Program-made: the position numbers and the translations under genes
Shown here: positions 44,812 through 53,945 of the stretch, in pieces
Numbering within the stretch: position 1 is the first letter of the stretch
How the letters are laid out: each line of letters starts with the position of its first letter
DNA from: Chitiniphilus purpureus
GTDB taxonomy: Bacteria; Pseudomonadota; Gammaproteobacteria; Burkholderiales; Chitinibacteraceae
Direction: 5' to 3'
DNA: 64,000 bases
Assembly (NCBI RefSeq): GCF_025642115.1
Contig: NZ_CP106753.1
Coordinates: 1,325,501-1,389,500 of the forward strand
Notes under the pieces: generated by a model
Told to the model about the DNA's origin: nothing
The model's input: only the letters and a program-made list of their open reading frames with translations
The model's database searches: none

Positions 44812-45285
44812 ATGTGGAAGCCCAATGCCACCGTCGCCGCCGTGATCGAGCGCGACGGCCGATTCCTGTTGGTCGAGGAGCGCATCCTCGGCGCGCGCAA
44901 GCTCAACCAGCCTGCGGGACATCTGGAGGCGGGCGAGGGCCTCGTGGCGGCCTGCGTGCGTGAGACGCTGGAAGAGAGCGCCTATCGTTTCAAGCCGACC
45001 GCCCTTGTCGGTATCTATCAGTGGAGCCCGCCCGAGCGACCCGGATTGACCTATCTGCGCTTTGCCTTCTGCGGCGACGTGCTGGGGCACGTGGCAGGGC
45101 ATACGCTGGATGACGGCATCGAAGCGGCGGTCTGGCTGGGCTACGACGAGATCGTGGCCCGGCAGGCCGAACACCGCAGCCCCTTGCTGCTCGCCTGTAT
45201 CGACGACTACCTGGCCGGATGCCGCTACCCGCTGGCGTTGCTGCGTGACTTCGACCGGCCGGCTTCGACCTTGGGGGCGGCATGA
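44812..45285 (+). CDS. nudJ: Nudix phosphatase NudJ-like
   Basis: A 157-residue Nudix hydrolase. The Nudix box reads [20 protein letters not shown], with Ala in place of the usual second glycine after EES, as also seen in some NudJ proteins. E. coli NudJ hydrolyses thiamine-pathway and other pyrophosphates. The start is ATG 44812 or ATG 44806 two codons earlier. A TAGAAT lies about 25 nt upstream. The stop overlaps the mnmA start (ATGA), a frequent nudJ-mnmA pairing in Proteobacteria. Confidence 0.9.
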   Translation: MWKPNATVAAVIERDGRFLLVEERILGARKLNQPAGHLEAGEGLVAACVRETLEESAYRFKPTALVGIYQWSPPERPGLTYLRFAFCGDVLGHVAGHTLDDGIEAAVWLGYDEIVARQAEHRSPLLLACIDDYLAGCRYPLALLRDFDRPASTLGAA

Positions 45286-46355
45286 GCGACAAGATCGTGA
45301 TCGGCCTGTCGGGCGGTGTCGATTCCTCGGTCAGTGCCCATCTGTTGAAGGCGCAGGGCTACGATGTGCACGGCGTGTTCATGCAGAACTGGGAGGACGA
45401 CAACAACGACGAGTACTGCTCGATCAAGGAAGACAGCATGGACGCCATCGCGGTGGCGGACCTCCTGGGCATCGACATCGAGCTGGTCAACTTCGCCAAG
45501 GAATACAAGGACCGGGTGTTCTCGTACTTCCTGGCTGAGTATTCTGCCGGCCGCACCCCGAACCCGGACATCCTGTGCAACAGCGAGATCAAGTTCCGCT
45601 GTTTTCTGGACTACGCCATCGCCCTGGGCGGCGCCAAGATGGCGACCGGCCACTATTGTGGCAACCGGCTGCGCAGTGACGGGCGCACCGAGCTGATCCG
45701 CGCGGTGGATGAGGGCAAGGACCAGACCTATTTCCTGTATCGTCTGAGCCAGGAGCAGGTGAGCCAGGCGGTGTTCCCGCTGGGCGGCCTGCGCAAGAGC
45801 GAGGTACGCCGGATCGCCGAGGAGATCGGCCTGCCCAACGCCAGGAAGAAGGACAGCACCGGCATCTGCTTCATCGGCGAGCGACCGTTCCGCGAATTCC
45901 TCAATCGCTATCTGCCCAGGCAGCCCGGCATGATGGTGACCCCAGAAGGGCGGGTGATGGGCGAGCACATGGGGCTGATGTACTACACCTTGGGGCAGCG
46001 TTCCGGCCTTGGCATCGGCGGCGACAAGGCCGGCAGCGGCGAGCCATGGTTCGTCGGCGGCAAGAATCCCGAGACCAACGAGCTGATCGTGGTGCAGGGG
46101 CACGATCATCCGTTGTTGTTGAAGCACACGCTGGTGGCCAACGACTGCGCGTGGATCCTCGGCGAAATGCCGGCCGAAGGCCGCTATACCGCCAAGACCC
46201 GCTATCGCCAGCAGGACGCAGCGTGCGCGTTGCAGCACATCGAGGGCGGTGTCAGGCTCGATTTCGACGAGGCGCAGTGGGCGGTGACGCCGGGGCAGTC
46301 GATGGTGCTGTACCAGGGCGAGGTGTGCCTCGGCGGCGGCGTCATCCAGGCATAG
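45282..46355 (+). CDS. mnmA: tRNA-specific 2-thiouridylase MnmA
   Basis: MnmA, 357 residues, makes the 2-thiouridine at position 34 of Glu, Gln and Lys tRNAs. The PP-loop SGGVDSS is at residues 10-16. The catalytic cysteines are in [12 protein letters not shown] (about 98-109) and [10 protein letters not shown] (about 193-202). The C-terminal barrel is complete. It is coupled to nudJ by an ATGA overlap and converges with dctM after 21 nt. Confidence 0.96.
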   Translation: MSDKIVIGLSGGVDSSVSAHLLKAQGYDVHGVFMQNWEDDNNDEYCSIKEDSMDAIAVADLLGIDIELVNFAKEYKDRVFSYFLAEYSAGRTPNPDILCNSEIKFRCFLDYAIALGGAKMATGHYCGNRLRSDGRTELIRAVDEGKDQTYFLYRLSQEQVSQAVFPLGGLRKSEVRRIAEEIGLPNARKKDSTGICFIGERPFREFLNRYLPRQPGMMVTPEGRVMGEHMGLMYYTLGQRSGLGIGGDKAGSGEPWFVGGKNPETNELIVVQGHDHPLLLKHTLVANDCAWILGEMPAEGRYTAKTRYRQQDAACALQHIEGGVRLDFDEAQWAVTPGQSMVLYQGEVCLGGGVIQA

Positions 46356-46376
46356 CGGGCCCGGCTGGCGTGCCGG

Positions 46377-47753
46377 TCACCCCATCATGCCCAGCGTGCG
46401 TGGCAGCCAGGTCGAGAGCGCGGGCACGTAGGTCACCAGCAGCAGGAAGCCCAGCATCGCGAGCAGCCAGGGCCATACCGCCACGGTCAGCTCGGTGATG
46501 CCCATCCGGGTGATGCCCGAGGCCACATACAGATTGAGCCCGACCGGCGGGTGGCACATGCCCACCTCCATGTTCACCACGATCAGGATGCCAAAGTGCA
46601 CCGGGTCGATGCCCAGCGCCACCGCGACCGGGAACAGGATGGGGGCGAAGATCAGCACGATGGACGAGGGCTCCATCACGTTGCCGGCCAGCAACAGCAG
46701 CAGGTTCACCGCCAGCAGGAAGGCGATCGGCCCCAACCCCATCCCGAGCAGCCAGTCCGACAGCATCTGCGGAATGTTCTCGTGCGCCATCAGGAACGAG
46801 AACAGCACTGCATTGGTGATGATGTAAAGCAGCATGGCGCTCATGGCGGCCGAGCCGAGCAGCACTTTGCCGACCGCTTTGAGGGGCAGGTCGCGATAGA
46901 TGAACACGGCGACCACGAAGGCGTAGACCGCGCTCATCGCCGCCGCCTCGGTCGGTGTGAACATGCCGCTGTAGATGCCGCCCATCACCACCGCGATCAG
47001 CAGCAGACCCCAGATGGCCCGGCGCAGCGCATGCCAGCGTGTGCGCCAGCTGGCACGCGGCAGGCGCGGATAGCCGTGCCTGCGCGCCCGCCACCAGGCC
47101 ACCAGGCCCAGCAGCGCCGCCAGCAGCAGCCCCGGGATCACGCCGGCCATGAACAGCGCGCCGACCGAGGTATTGGTTGCCACCGAGTACATCACCATCA
47201 CGATGGAGGGCGGGATCAGGATGCCCAGTGCGCCCGACGTGGTGATGACGCCTGCGCCGAATCGGCGGGGAAACCCTTGTCTGACCATCGCCGGCAGGAT
47301 GATGGTGCCGATGGCCACCACCGTGGCCGGGCTGGAGCCCGATACTGCGGCGAACAGCGCGCAGGCGACCACCCCGGCCAAGCCCAGGCCGCCATGCCAG
47401 TGACCGACCATGGCAGTGGCGAAATCGATCATCCGCCGCGCCACGCCGCCGTGGGTCAGGAAGTTGCCGGCGAGGATGAAGAAGGGGATGGCCATGATCT
47501 CGAACTTCTCGATCCCGGTGAACAGCTTGAGCGCCACCGCTTCGATCGGCACCTGGGTCATGGTGAACAGGAAGGCCAGCACGGTGAGGCCGAGCGCGAT
47601 CGAGATCGGCATGCCGGTCAGCATCAGGGCGATCAGCAGGCAGAAGATCAGCGCCTTCTGACCGCCCAGCAGCGCCAGCGCCACCAGCGCGGCGCCGATG
47701 CCGAGCGGCCAGCGGGCCGCCAGCGGCTTGGGGGCGGATGCCACAGCGGTCAT
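46377..47753 (-). CDS. dctM: TRAP transporter large permease DctM
   Basis: DctM-type subunit, 458 residues, the sodium-coupled transport subunit of a tripartite ATP-independent periplasmic transporter. About 12 to 13 hydrophobic segments are seen. Family signatures include PFFILAGNFLTHGGVARRMI, SGSSPATVVAIGTIILPAMV and FGILIVVNMEVGMCHPPVGL. A positively charged loop (RARRHGYPRLPRASWRTR) is cytoplasmic by the inside-positive rule. The start overlaps the dctQ stop as ATGA. The substrate is probably a C4-dicarboxylate or another organic acid; it cannot be fixed from sequence. Confidence 0.94.
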   Translation of the reverse strand: MTAVASAPKPLAARWPLGIGAALVALALLGGQKALIFCLLIALMLTGMPISIALGLTVLAFLFTMTQVPIEAVALKLFTGIEKFEIMAIPFFILAGNFLTHGGVARRMIDFATAMVGHWHGGLGLAGVVACALFAAVSGSSPATVVAIGTIILPAMVRQGFPRRFGAGVITTSGALGILIPPSIVMVMYSVATNTSVGALFMAGVIPGLLLAALLGLVAWWRARRHGYPRLPRASWRTRWHALRRAIWGLLLIAVVMGGIYSGMFTPTEAAAMSAVYAFVVAVFIYRDLPLKAVGKVLLGSAAMSAMLLYIITNAVLFSFLMAHENIPQMLSDWLLGMGLGPIAFLLAVNLLLLLAGNVMEPSSIVLIFAPILFPVAVALGIDPVHFGILIVVNMEVGMCHPPVGLNLYVASGITRMGITELTVAVWPWLLAMLGFLLLVTYVPALSTWLPRTLGMMG

Positions 47754-48310
47754 GCGCGCGCTCCTTGCAGTTCCTCTTCCAGCCCATCCACCTGGCCGTG
47801 GTCATGGCGCGGCAGCGCGCCGTGGCATAGGAAGCCCCAGCCCACCTGCAGGAAACGCAGGCACATCAGGTAGGAGCCGCACGGCACGGCGAGGTAGACC
47901 AGCCACATCGGCACTTCCAGGTCGGCCGAGGTCTGGTCGGTGTGGGCGATTTCCCAGACGAAGGCCGCGCCCAGCGTGCCGACGATGCCGGTGAACAACG
48001 CGCCCGCGGCCAGTGCGGCCAGGATGCACAGCTTGCGGTAACGTGCATCGAGCCGGTCCACCAGCACGTCGACGCCGACATGGATCCCGGTGCGCACACC
48101 GTAGGCGGCCCCGAACTTAGCCATCCAGACCAGCAGGTAGATGCACAGCTCCTGCGCCCAGGCAAGGTTGAGGCCGAGCAGCCAATCCTGCAGCCCCGCA
48201 ATCGCCAGGCCCGAGGCGTAGCGATGCAGCACGGCGACGAAGATGACAAGGGTGGCGCTGGCCATCAGCAAGGCGATGAACCACTCCTCAAGACGGTCGA
48301 GCATGCGCAT
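47750..48310 (-). CDS. dctQ: TRAP transporter small permease DctQ
   Basis: DctQ-type subunit, 186 residues, with four predicted membrane helices. The family block WAQELCIYLLVWMAKFGAAY (about 65-85) with the following VRTGIHVGVDVL is typical. The ATG at 48310 (MRMLDRLEEW) follows AGGAACACCGCC; an ATG two codons later is an alternative. It lies between dctP and dctM, with 65 nt to dctP. Confidence 0.9.
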   Translation of the reverse strand: MRMLDRLEEWFIALLMASATLVIFVAVLHRYASGLAIAGLQDWLLGLNLAWAQELCIYLLVWMAKFGAAYGVRTGIHVGVDVLVDRLDARYRKLCILAALAAGALFTGIVGTLGAAFVWEIAHTDQTSADLEVPMWLVYLAVPCGSYLMCLRFLQVGWGFLCHGALPRHDHGQVDGLEEELQGARA

Positions 48311-48375
48311 GGCGGTGTTCCTGGTCAGGGCGCAGGGCAGGTGGCGGTGCGGCGGTTGCACGCCGCTGCTTCACG

Positions 48376-49380
48376 TCAACGGGGCATGGCAAAGCCGGTC
48401 TCACGGTGGATCGCCTGGATCAGCTGCGGGCCAATCCGCTCACCCATCTGCCGGTGCACCGGGGCGAGCGCCTGTCTGAGCGCGGCGCGCTCGGCCGGAG
48501 TCAGCGTCAGCACCTGGGTCTTGCCGGATCTGCGGACGCTCTCGATGTCGCCGTCGTTCTCCGCCTTGGCGATCTGGTTGGCGTAGCGGGTCGCTTCCTT
48601 GAGCGCGCCGTCGAGCTGGCCGCGCACCGCGGCGGGCAGCCCCTCCCAGAAGCGTTTGTTGACGATCAGGGCATAGCCCAGATAGCCATGGTCGCTGAGC
48701 GTCAGGTACTTCTGCACCTCGTGCAGCTTCTGCGTGTAGAAGTTGGAGGCTGGGTTCTCGGCGCCGTCGACCACGCCGGTCTGCAGCCCCTGATACACCT
48801 CGGAGAACGCCAGCTGCTGCGGCAGTGCGCCCAGCGCGCGCATCTGCGCGTCCAGCACCTTGGAGGATTGGATGCGGAACTTCAGGCCCTTGAAGTCGGC
48901 CGGCTTCCTGAGCGGCGTGTTGCCGCTGAACTGCTTGAAACCGTTGTCCCAATAGGCCAGGCCCAGGATGCCCTTGCTGTCGAGCCGCTTGAGCAGCGCC
49001 GCGCCGATCGGGCCCTGGGTGATCCGGTGCAGCTCCTCGTAGCTGTCAAAGAGGAACGGCAGGTCGAACACCTCGAATTCCTTCACCCCCAGCGGGCCGA
49101 ACTTGGCCAGGCTGGGCGCCAGCATCTGCACCGCGCCCAGCTGCAGCGCCTCCAGCTCCTCCTTGTCCTTGTAGAGCTGGCTGTTCGGGTAGACCTCGAC
49201 CTTGACGGCGCCGTTGGTCCGCTCCTCGGCGAGCTTCTTGAAATAGAGCGCCGCCTTGCCCTTGGGCGTATCGTTGGCCACCACATGGCTGAACTTGATG
49301 ACGATGGGGCCTTCTGCGAAAGCTGGCGTGGTGGATAGCATCAGCACCAAGGCGGCGCCAAGCAGGGAAAGTCGTTGCAT
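48376..49380 (-). CDS. dctP: TRAP transporter substrate-binding protein DctP
   Basis: DctP-family periplasmic receptor, 334 residues. The signal peptide MQRLSLLGAALVLMLSTTPA ends at the probable cleavage site AFA-EG near residue 22. The mature part has IVIKFSHVVANDTPKGKAAL and the conserved substrate-binding arginine in FKGLKFRIQSSKVLDAQMRA. The DctP/SiaP-type helix GLQTGVVDGAENPASNF follows near 205. It is first in the dctP-dctQ-dctM unit. No DctB/DctD-type sensor pair is adjacent. Confidence 0.94.
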   Translation of the reverse strand: MQRLSLLGAALVLMLSTTPAFAEGPIVIKFSHVVANDTPKGKAALYFKKLAEERTNGAVKVEVYPNSQLYKDKEELEALQLGAVQMLAPSLAKFGPLGVKEFEVFDLPFLFDSYEELHRITQGPIGAALLKRLDSKGILGLAYWDNGFKQFSGNTPLRKPADFKGLKFRIQSSKVLDAQMRALGALPQQLAFSEVYQGLQTGVVDGAENPASNFYTQKLHEVQKYLTLSDHGYLGYALIVNKRFWEGLPAAVRGQLDGALKEATRYANQIAKAENDGDIESVRRSGKTQVLTLTPAERAALRQALAPVHRQMGERIGPQLIQAIHRETGFAMPR

Positions 49381-49676
49381 GCTGTGATCTTCGTGACAGT
49401 TCCATGACCAACCGCATGCATCTTGGTCGCGTGCAGCGTGCTGCGCAAATACGGCTGGCGGGCGCAGGGCACCGCATAGGCAGCCCGTACCCTGGCCGTT
49501 GCAAAAAGCGGTGGTCCATTCGCAACCCGGCGCAGGCCGCCGCAGCCTTGCCGGTCCACACGCGCTTCGTCGGCCGCCGCGACGGTCGATCGCCGCTGGC
49601 GGCGCTTCGTCGCATGGCGGCCTTGGTCGATCACAGCGGCATACAGTGACGGCGTCTTCCCATCCAGGAGCCCGTC
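49381..49676. other. Divergent region between dctP and the ABC cassette
   Basis: A 296-bp non-coding region between two divergent units, which must hold both promoters. I see no convincing sigma70 or sigma54 element, no terminator and no small gene. It is GC-rich with several short CG palindromes. The last bases, CAGGAGCCCGTC, form the ribosome site of the ABC ATPase gene. Confidence 0.5.
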
Positions 49677-50375
49677 ATGCATCCGGTCGTTCTGTCCGGC
49701 GTTGCCAAGCATTACCGTATGGGGCAGGTCGATGTCCCTGCGCTGGCCGACATCGGCCTTGAAATCCGCGCCAACCGCTTTACCGTACTGGCCGGGCCCT
49801 CGGGCAGCGGCAAGACCACGCTGCTCAATCTGATCGGCGGGCTGGATCGGCCCAGCGCTGGCCAGGTCTGCATCGACGGGGCCGATCTGAGCACGCTTGC
49901 CGATGATGCGTTGTCCGATTTCCGGGCCCGCCGCGTCGGTTTCGTGTTCCAGAACTTCAACCTGCTGCCGGTGCTGTCGGCGCTGGAAAACGTGGAATAC
50001 TCGCTGATCCTGGCACGGCGCCCGCAGGCCGAGCGCCGTGCCAGGGCACGCGAGCTGCTGGCGGCGGTGGGGCTGGACGACAAGATGCATCACCGGCCGA
50101 ACCAGCTTTCGGGCGGACAGCGGCAGCGGGTGGCCGTGGCGCGTGCGCTGGCGATGCGCCCGGCGCTGGTGCTGGCCGACGAGCCGACCGCCAATCTGGA
50201 CAGCCACACCGGCGCCGCCATCATCGCCCTCATGCGGCAGATGCAGCGCGAGCACCGGATCAGCTTTGTCTTCTCGTCGCACGACCCGCAGGTCCTGGCT
50301 GCGGCGGATGACGCCGTGCATCTGCGGGATGGCGCGATCACCCATGTCGAGCGCCGCACGGAGGACGCAGCATGA
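49677..50375 (+). CDS. ABC transporter ATP-binding protein, LolD/MacB type
   Basis: An ATP-binding subunit of 232 residues. Walker A is GPSGSGKT (40-47), the Q-loop is in FVFQNFNLLPVLSALENVEY, the signature LSGGQ is at 144-148, and Walker B is in LVLADEPTANLDS. The NFNLLPVLSALENVE pattern places it in the LolD/MacB/FtsE group, which works with FtsX-fold permeases. The last 4 nt overlap the permease start. With the downstream LolA-like and barrel-like genes it probably powers movement of a lipid, lipoprotein or hydrophobic compound across the envelope. Confidence 0.93.
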   Translation: MHPVVLSGVAKHYRMGQVDVPALADIGLEIRANRFTVLAGPSGSGKTTLLNLIGGLDRPSAGQVCIDGADLSTLADDALSDFRARRVGFVFQNFNLLPVLSALENVEYSLILARRPQAERRARARELLAAVGLDDKMHHRPNQLSGGQRQRVAVARALAMRPALVLADEPTANLDSHTGAAIIALMRQMQREHRISFVFSSHDPQVLAAADDAVHLRDGAITHVERRTEDAA

Positions 50376-51763
50376 ACCTGCTGGCCCTGGCCGCGCGCAA
50401 TCTGCTGCGCAATCGCCGCCGTTCCGCCGCCACCCTATTCGCCATGACCGTCGGCGCGGTGGCCATCCTGCTGTTCGGTGGCTACAGCCGCAACATCAAC
50501 CTGGGTCTGCAGACCGACTTCGTCCAGCAGGGCGGGCATCTGCAGATCCAGCATCGCGACTACTTCCTGTTCGGCACCGGCAATCCGGCGGCCTACGGCA
50601 TCCGCGACTATCGACGTATCATCGCCGCGATCAAGCGCGACCCGGTGCTTGCATCCATGGTGCGCGTGGTGACGCCGACGCTGAGCCTGGGCGGCATTGC
50701 CGGCAACTATGCGGCGGGCGTGTCGCGCACCGTGATCGGCAACGGCGTGGAGGTGGACGACCAGAACCGGATGCGCACCTGGAACGACTACGACTTCCCG
50801 GTGCGGCATCGGCCGTTGCGCCTGACCGGCACGACCGATGATGCCGCGGTGATCGGCACCGGCGTGGCACGGGTGCTGCAACTGTGCGCCCCGCTGGCGG
50901 TGAAGCACTGCCCATTGCCGCAACCGGTGGCGGCGCAAGGGGAGGCCGTGCCGGGTGATATCGCAGTGCTGGCGCAGGCGGAGGGCAGTCCCACGTCGGC
51001 GGCGCAAGGTGTCATGCCGCGTATCGAATTGCTGGCGGCCAACGCCCACGGGGCCCCCAATGTGGCAAGGCTGCAGGTGGCCGCGGCCGAGGCGATGGGC
51101 GTCAAGGAAATCGACGATCTCTTCGTGCAGTTGCACCTGGGGGCGGCGCAGCGGCTGATCTACGGTGCCGCGCCGCCGCAAGCCACCGCCATTGTGGTGC
51201 AGCTGGCCCACAGCGCACAGCTCCCCGCGGCCCAGGCCCGGCTGCAGCATCTGCTTGAACGCACGTTCCCGCAGCAGGCGCTGACGGTGCTCGATTTCGC
51301 CACGCTCAATCCGTCGTATGGGCAGATCGTGGGCATGTTCAGTGCCATCTTCGGCTTCATTGCGCTGCTGATCGGCGTGATCGTGCTCTTCACCGTGGGC
51401 AACACCATGAGCATGGCGGTGGTGGAGCGCACCACCGAGATCGGCACCCTGCGCGCCATCGGGCTGCGTCGTGCCGGCATCCGTAGGCTGTTCATCGCCG
51501 AGGGATCGCTGTTGGGGCTGGCCGGCAGCGTCCTTGGCAGTGCCGCCGCGCTGCTGTTGGCCTATCTGATCAATCACAGCGGGTTGACCTGGACGCCGCC
51601 GGGCAATACCGAACCGATTCCGCTCCTGGTCCGCGTCTGGGGCGAGCACGCGATGCTGCTCGGCACCGCGCTCGGGCTGACGCTGGTGGCGATGGGGTCG
51701 GCATGGTGGCCGGCACGGCGTGCAGCACGTCTGCAGATCGTCGATGCGCTTGGCCATGTCTAG
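50372..51763 (+). CDS. ABC transporter permease, FtsX/LolCE/MacB type
   Basis: A permease of 463 residues with one N-terminal membrane helix (about 15-40), a large periplasmic domain (about 45-310) and three C-terminal helices with the FtsX fold (about 315-460). The C-terminal part shows MAVVERTTEIGTLRAIGLRR, the conserved coupling-helix motif of this family. Only one permease gene is present, so a homodimer like MacB is likely, in contrast to the LolC/LolE heterodimer. A cysteine pair (LCAPLAVKHC) occurs in the periplasmic domain. Coupled by ATGA to the ATPase gene. Confidence 0.92.
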   Translation: MNLLALAARNLLRNRRRSAATLFAMTVGAVAILLFGGYSRNINLGLQTDFVQQGGHLQIQHRDYFLFGTGNPAAYGIRDYRRIIAAIKRDPVLASMVRVVTPTLSLGGIAGNYAAGVSRTVIGNGVEVDDQNRMRTWNDYDFPVRHRPLRLTGTTDDAAVIGTGVARVLQLCAPLAVKHCPLPQPVAAQGEAVPGDIAVLAQAEGSPTSAAQGVMPRIELLAANAHGAPNVARLQVAAAEAMGVKEIDDLFVQLHLGAAQRLIYGAAPPQATAIVVQLAHSAQLPAAQARLQHLLERTFPQQALTVLDFATLNPSYGQIVGMFSAIFGFIALLIGVIVLFTVGNTMSMAVVERTTEIGTLRAIGLRRAGIRRLFIAEGSLLGLAGSVLGSAAALLLAYLINHSGLTWTPPGNTEPIPLLVRVWGEHAMLLGTALGLTLVAMGSAWWPARRAARLQIVDALGHV

Positions 51764-51806
51764 CCCGCTGCCCGCCATGCCCTGCCTGAACCCGGAGCCC
51801 GATGCC

Positions 51807-52577
51807 ATGAAATCCCCGATCCGCACCCTGCTGGCCCTGTGCCTGATCGTCGCGCCGCTTGCCCGTGCCGCTGATGCCCAGGCCCTGCTGGCTGCAAGCG
51901 ACGCCATCCGCAACCCGGACCGGCCGTTCGCACTGACCACCACGCTGACGGAGTACCGCAACGGCAAGCAAAGCGATGCCACCACGCTGACGGTCTATTC
52001 GCGCGCCGACGCCAAGAGTGGCCAGTTCCGCACCCTGCTGCGCTTTGTCGCCCCGGCGCGCGATGCGGACAAGCTGATGCTCAAGGATGGCAACGAGCTG
52101 TGGTTCTACGATCCGGCCAGCAAGGGCACGGTGCGGATTTCGCCGCAGCAGCGCCTGCTGGGCCAGGCGGCCAACGGCGATGTGGTCACCGTCAACCTGG
52201 CCGGCGACTACACCGCCACGCTCGCAGGCGAGGAGGAGGTGGCCGACGGCGAGCGCAAGGCGCGCCGCAGCTACAAGCTCCTGCTCAAGGCGCGCACACC
52301 GGACGTGACATACCACCGCGTCGAATTCTGGCTGGACAGCGGCAACAGCCAGCCGATCAAGGGGCGTTTCTACGCCGAGAGCGGCGCCTTGCTCAAGACG
52401 GCCTACTACCGGCGCTATCAGCCGCAGCTGGGCATGGTGCGCCCGACCGAAACGGTGATCATCGATGGCCTCGATCCGAACTGGGTCACTGTGATGCGCT
52501 TTGGCGGCTACGCATGGCGCGATGTGCCGGAAAGCTGGTTGCAGCGCGACTATCTGCCGCGCTTCAAGCCGGAGTGA
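51807..52577 (+). CDS. LolA-like outer-membrane lipoprotein-sorting family protein
   Basis: A 256-residue secreted protein. The N-terminus MKSPIRTLLALCLIVAPLAR is a signal peptide with probable cleavage at ARA-AD near residue 22, and there is no lipobox. The mature part has the open beta-barrel pattern of LolA-like proteins: LRFVAPARDADKLMLKDGNE, LWFYDPASKGTVRISPQQRL and a C-terminal WVTVMRFGGYAWRDVPESWL. This family carries hydrophobic ligands across the periplasm. The ATG at 51807 is preceded by GGAGCCCGATGCC. It overlaps the next gene by GTGA. Confidence 0.85.
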   Translation: MKSPIRTLLALCLIVAPLARAADAQALLAASDAIRNPDRPFALTTTLTEYRNGKQSDATTLTVYSRADAKSGQFRTLLRFVAPARDADKLMLKDGNELWFYDPASKGTVRISPQQRLLGQAANGDVVTVNLAGDYTATLAGEEEVADGERKARRSYKLLLKARTPDVTYHRVEFWLDSGNSQPIKGRFYAESGALLKTAYYRRYQPQLGMVRPTETVIIDGLDPNWVTVMRFGGYAWRDVPESWLQRDYLPRFKPE

Positions 52578-53836
52578 CGACGGTGCGTGCCTACCTTGCC
52601 GGCCTGGTGCTGTGGCCCATGGGATTGCAGGCGGCCCCTGCCGCCGACGATGCAGCGCCGGACGCCGCCGCGCTGGCGCTGGCCGATGCCACCGATGCGG
52701 TGGCGGCCGCCCCGCGCGATTGGGCGCTGGCCGCGGAACTGGGGTTCACCGTGCCGCGGCGTCGGCACGGTGCAGCGCTGCCACGCGAGTTCCGACTGTC
52801 GCTGGACGGCCGCCTGGATCGGCGCCTCGCTCCAGGCTGGCGGGTGGTGGCGGCTGATCGGGCCGACGCGCGCAGCTACGACGACGGGCGCGCGCAGCGC
52901 AGCATCAATACCCTCAAGGAACTGTACCTGGGCTGGCAGCCGGCGCCGCAACTGGCGCTGGACCTGGGGCGCATCAACACCCGCTTCGGCGTCGCCACGG
53001 GCTTCAACCCCACTGATTTCTTCAAGGCGGGCGCCCTGCGCTCAGTGACCTCGGCCGATCCGGGCAGCCTGCGTGAAAACCGGCTGGGCAGCGGCATGCT
53101 GCGGGGCCAATGGTTGTGGCAGGGCGGTGCGTTCACCGCCATCTACGCCCCCAAACTGGCTGGGGCCTCCAGCGATTCGCCCTTCAGTCTGGATGGTGGC
53201 GCGAGCAATCCACGCGAGCGCTGGCTGCTGGTGGCGAGTCATGCCTTCAGTCCCTATTTCAATCCGCAATGGCTGCTGTTCGGGCAGGCCGGCCAGCCGG
53301 TGCAGGCCGGCTTCAACTGGAGTGTGCTGCTGGGCGATGCCACCGTGGCCTACCTGGAATGGGCGGGTGGCCGCATGCCCGCGCTGACCGCCATCGATGG
53401 CCCCCGCGCGTTCCGCGCCAGCTGGGCAGGCGGGCTGACCTGGACCGCGCCGGGCAAGTTGTCATTGACGCTGGAATACCAGCGCGACGGTGCCGCCGCC
53501 GACGAGGATGGCTGGGCAGCACTGCGCAGCAGCCCAATGCAGGACTATGGCCGCTATCGTGACGAGGCGGACCGCCGGCAGGCGCTGACCACGCGGGAAG
53601 CCGCCATGCTGTTCGTACGCTGGCAGGATGCGCTCATCAACCGGCTCGATCTGACCGGGCAGGGGCGCCTGGACCTGATCGACGACAGCCGTTTCTACTG
53701 GCTCGAAGCGCGCTGGCGCGGCGAACGCACCGATCTGGCACTGCAGTGGCATTACAATGCCGGCGATGCGGGCAGTACTTACGGTGCCGCCGCCCAGCGG
53801 CAGGTGTGGCAGCTGCTGGCGACACATTATTTCTAG
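52574..53836 (+). CDS. Putative outer-membrane beta-barrel protein
   Basis: A 420-residue protein with a signal peptide (VRAYLAGLVLWPMGLQAAPA, cleavage near LQA-AP). Most of the mature chain shows alternating polar and aromatic/hydrophobic residues, for example LYLGWQPAPQLALDLGRINT, and it ends in Phe (HYF), as expected for Bam-assembled barrels. I do not recognise a specific family; alginate-export or DUF1302-like porins are candidates. The GTG at 52574 overlaps the LolA-like stop as GTGA; GTG 52583 is an alternative. It would complete a trans-envelope path with the upstream ABC and LolA-like genes. Confidence 0.75.
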   Translation: MTTVRAYLAGLVLWPMGLQAAPAADDAAPDAAALALADATDAVAAAPRDWALAAELGFTVPRRRHGAALPREFRLSLDGRLDRRLAPGWRVVAADRADARSYDDGRAQRSINTLKELYLGWQPAPQLALDLGRINTRFGVATGFNPTDFFKAGALRSVTSADPGSLRENRLGSGMLRGQWLWQGGAFTAIYAPKLAGASSDSPFSLDGGASNPRERWLLVASHAFSPYFNPQWLLFGQAGQPVQAGFNWSVLLGDATVAYLEWAGGRMPALTAIDGPRAFRASWAGGLTWTAPGKLSLTLEYQRDGAAADEDGWAALRSSPMQDYGRYRDEADRRQALTTREAAMLFVRWQDALINRLDLTGQGRLDLIDDSRFYWLEARWRGERTDLALQWHYNAGDAGSTYGAAAQRQVWQLLATHYF

Positions 53837-53876
53837 GCTCTGTTCCCGGTTCGAACGCAAACAGGAGCATCGCAAA

Positions 53877-53945
53877 GTGAACCCACTTACTGCCAGTCCG
53901 CGTCACCCGCTCCGGCACGGCCGCCCTGGCGTGGGGGCCACATGA
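53877..53945 (+). CDS. Possible 22-codon leader ORF before the histidine kinase
   Basis: GTG at 53877, with CAGGAG about 9 nt upstream, opens a 22-codon frame that ends at TGA 53943-53945. That stop overlaps the kinase start in an ATGA arrangement. The peptide is rich in Pro, Arg and His and resembles nothing known. It may only serve to deliver ribosomes to the kinase start, which lacks its own Shine-Dalgarno sequence. Confidence 0.3.
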   Translation: MNPLTASPRHPLRHGRPGVGAT

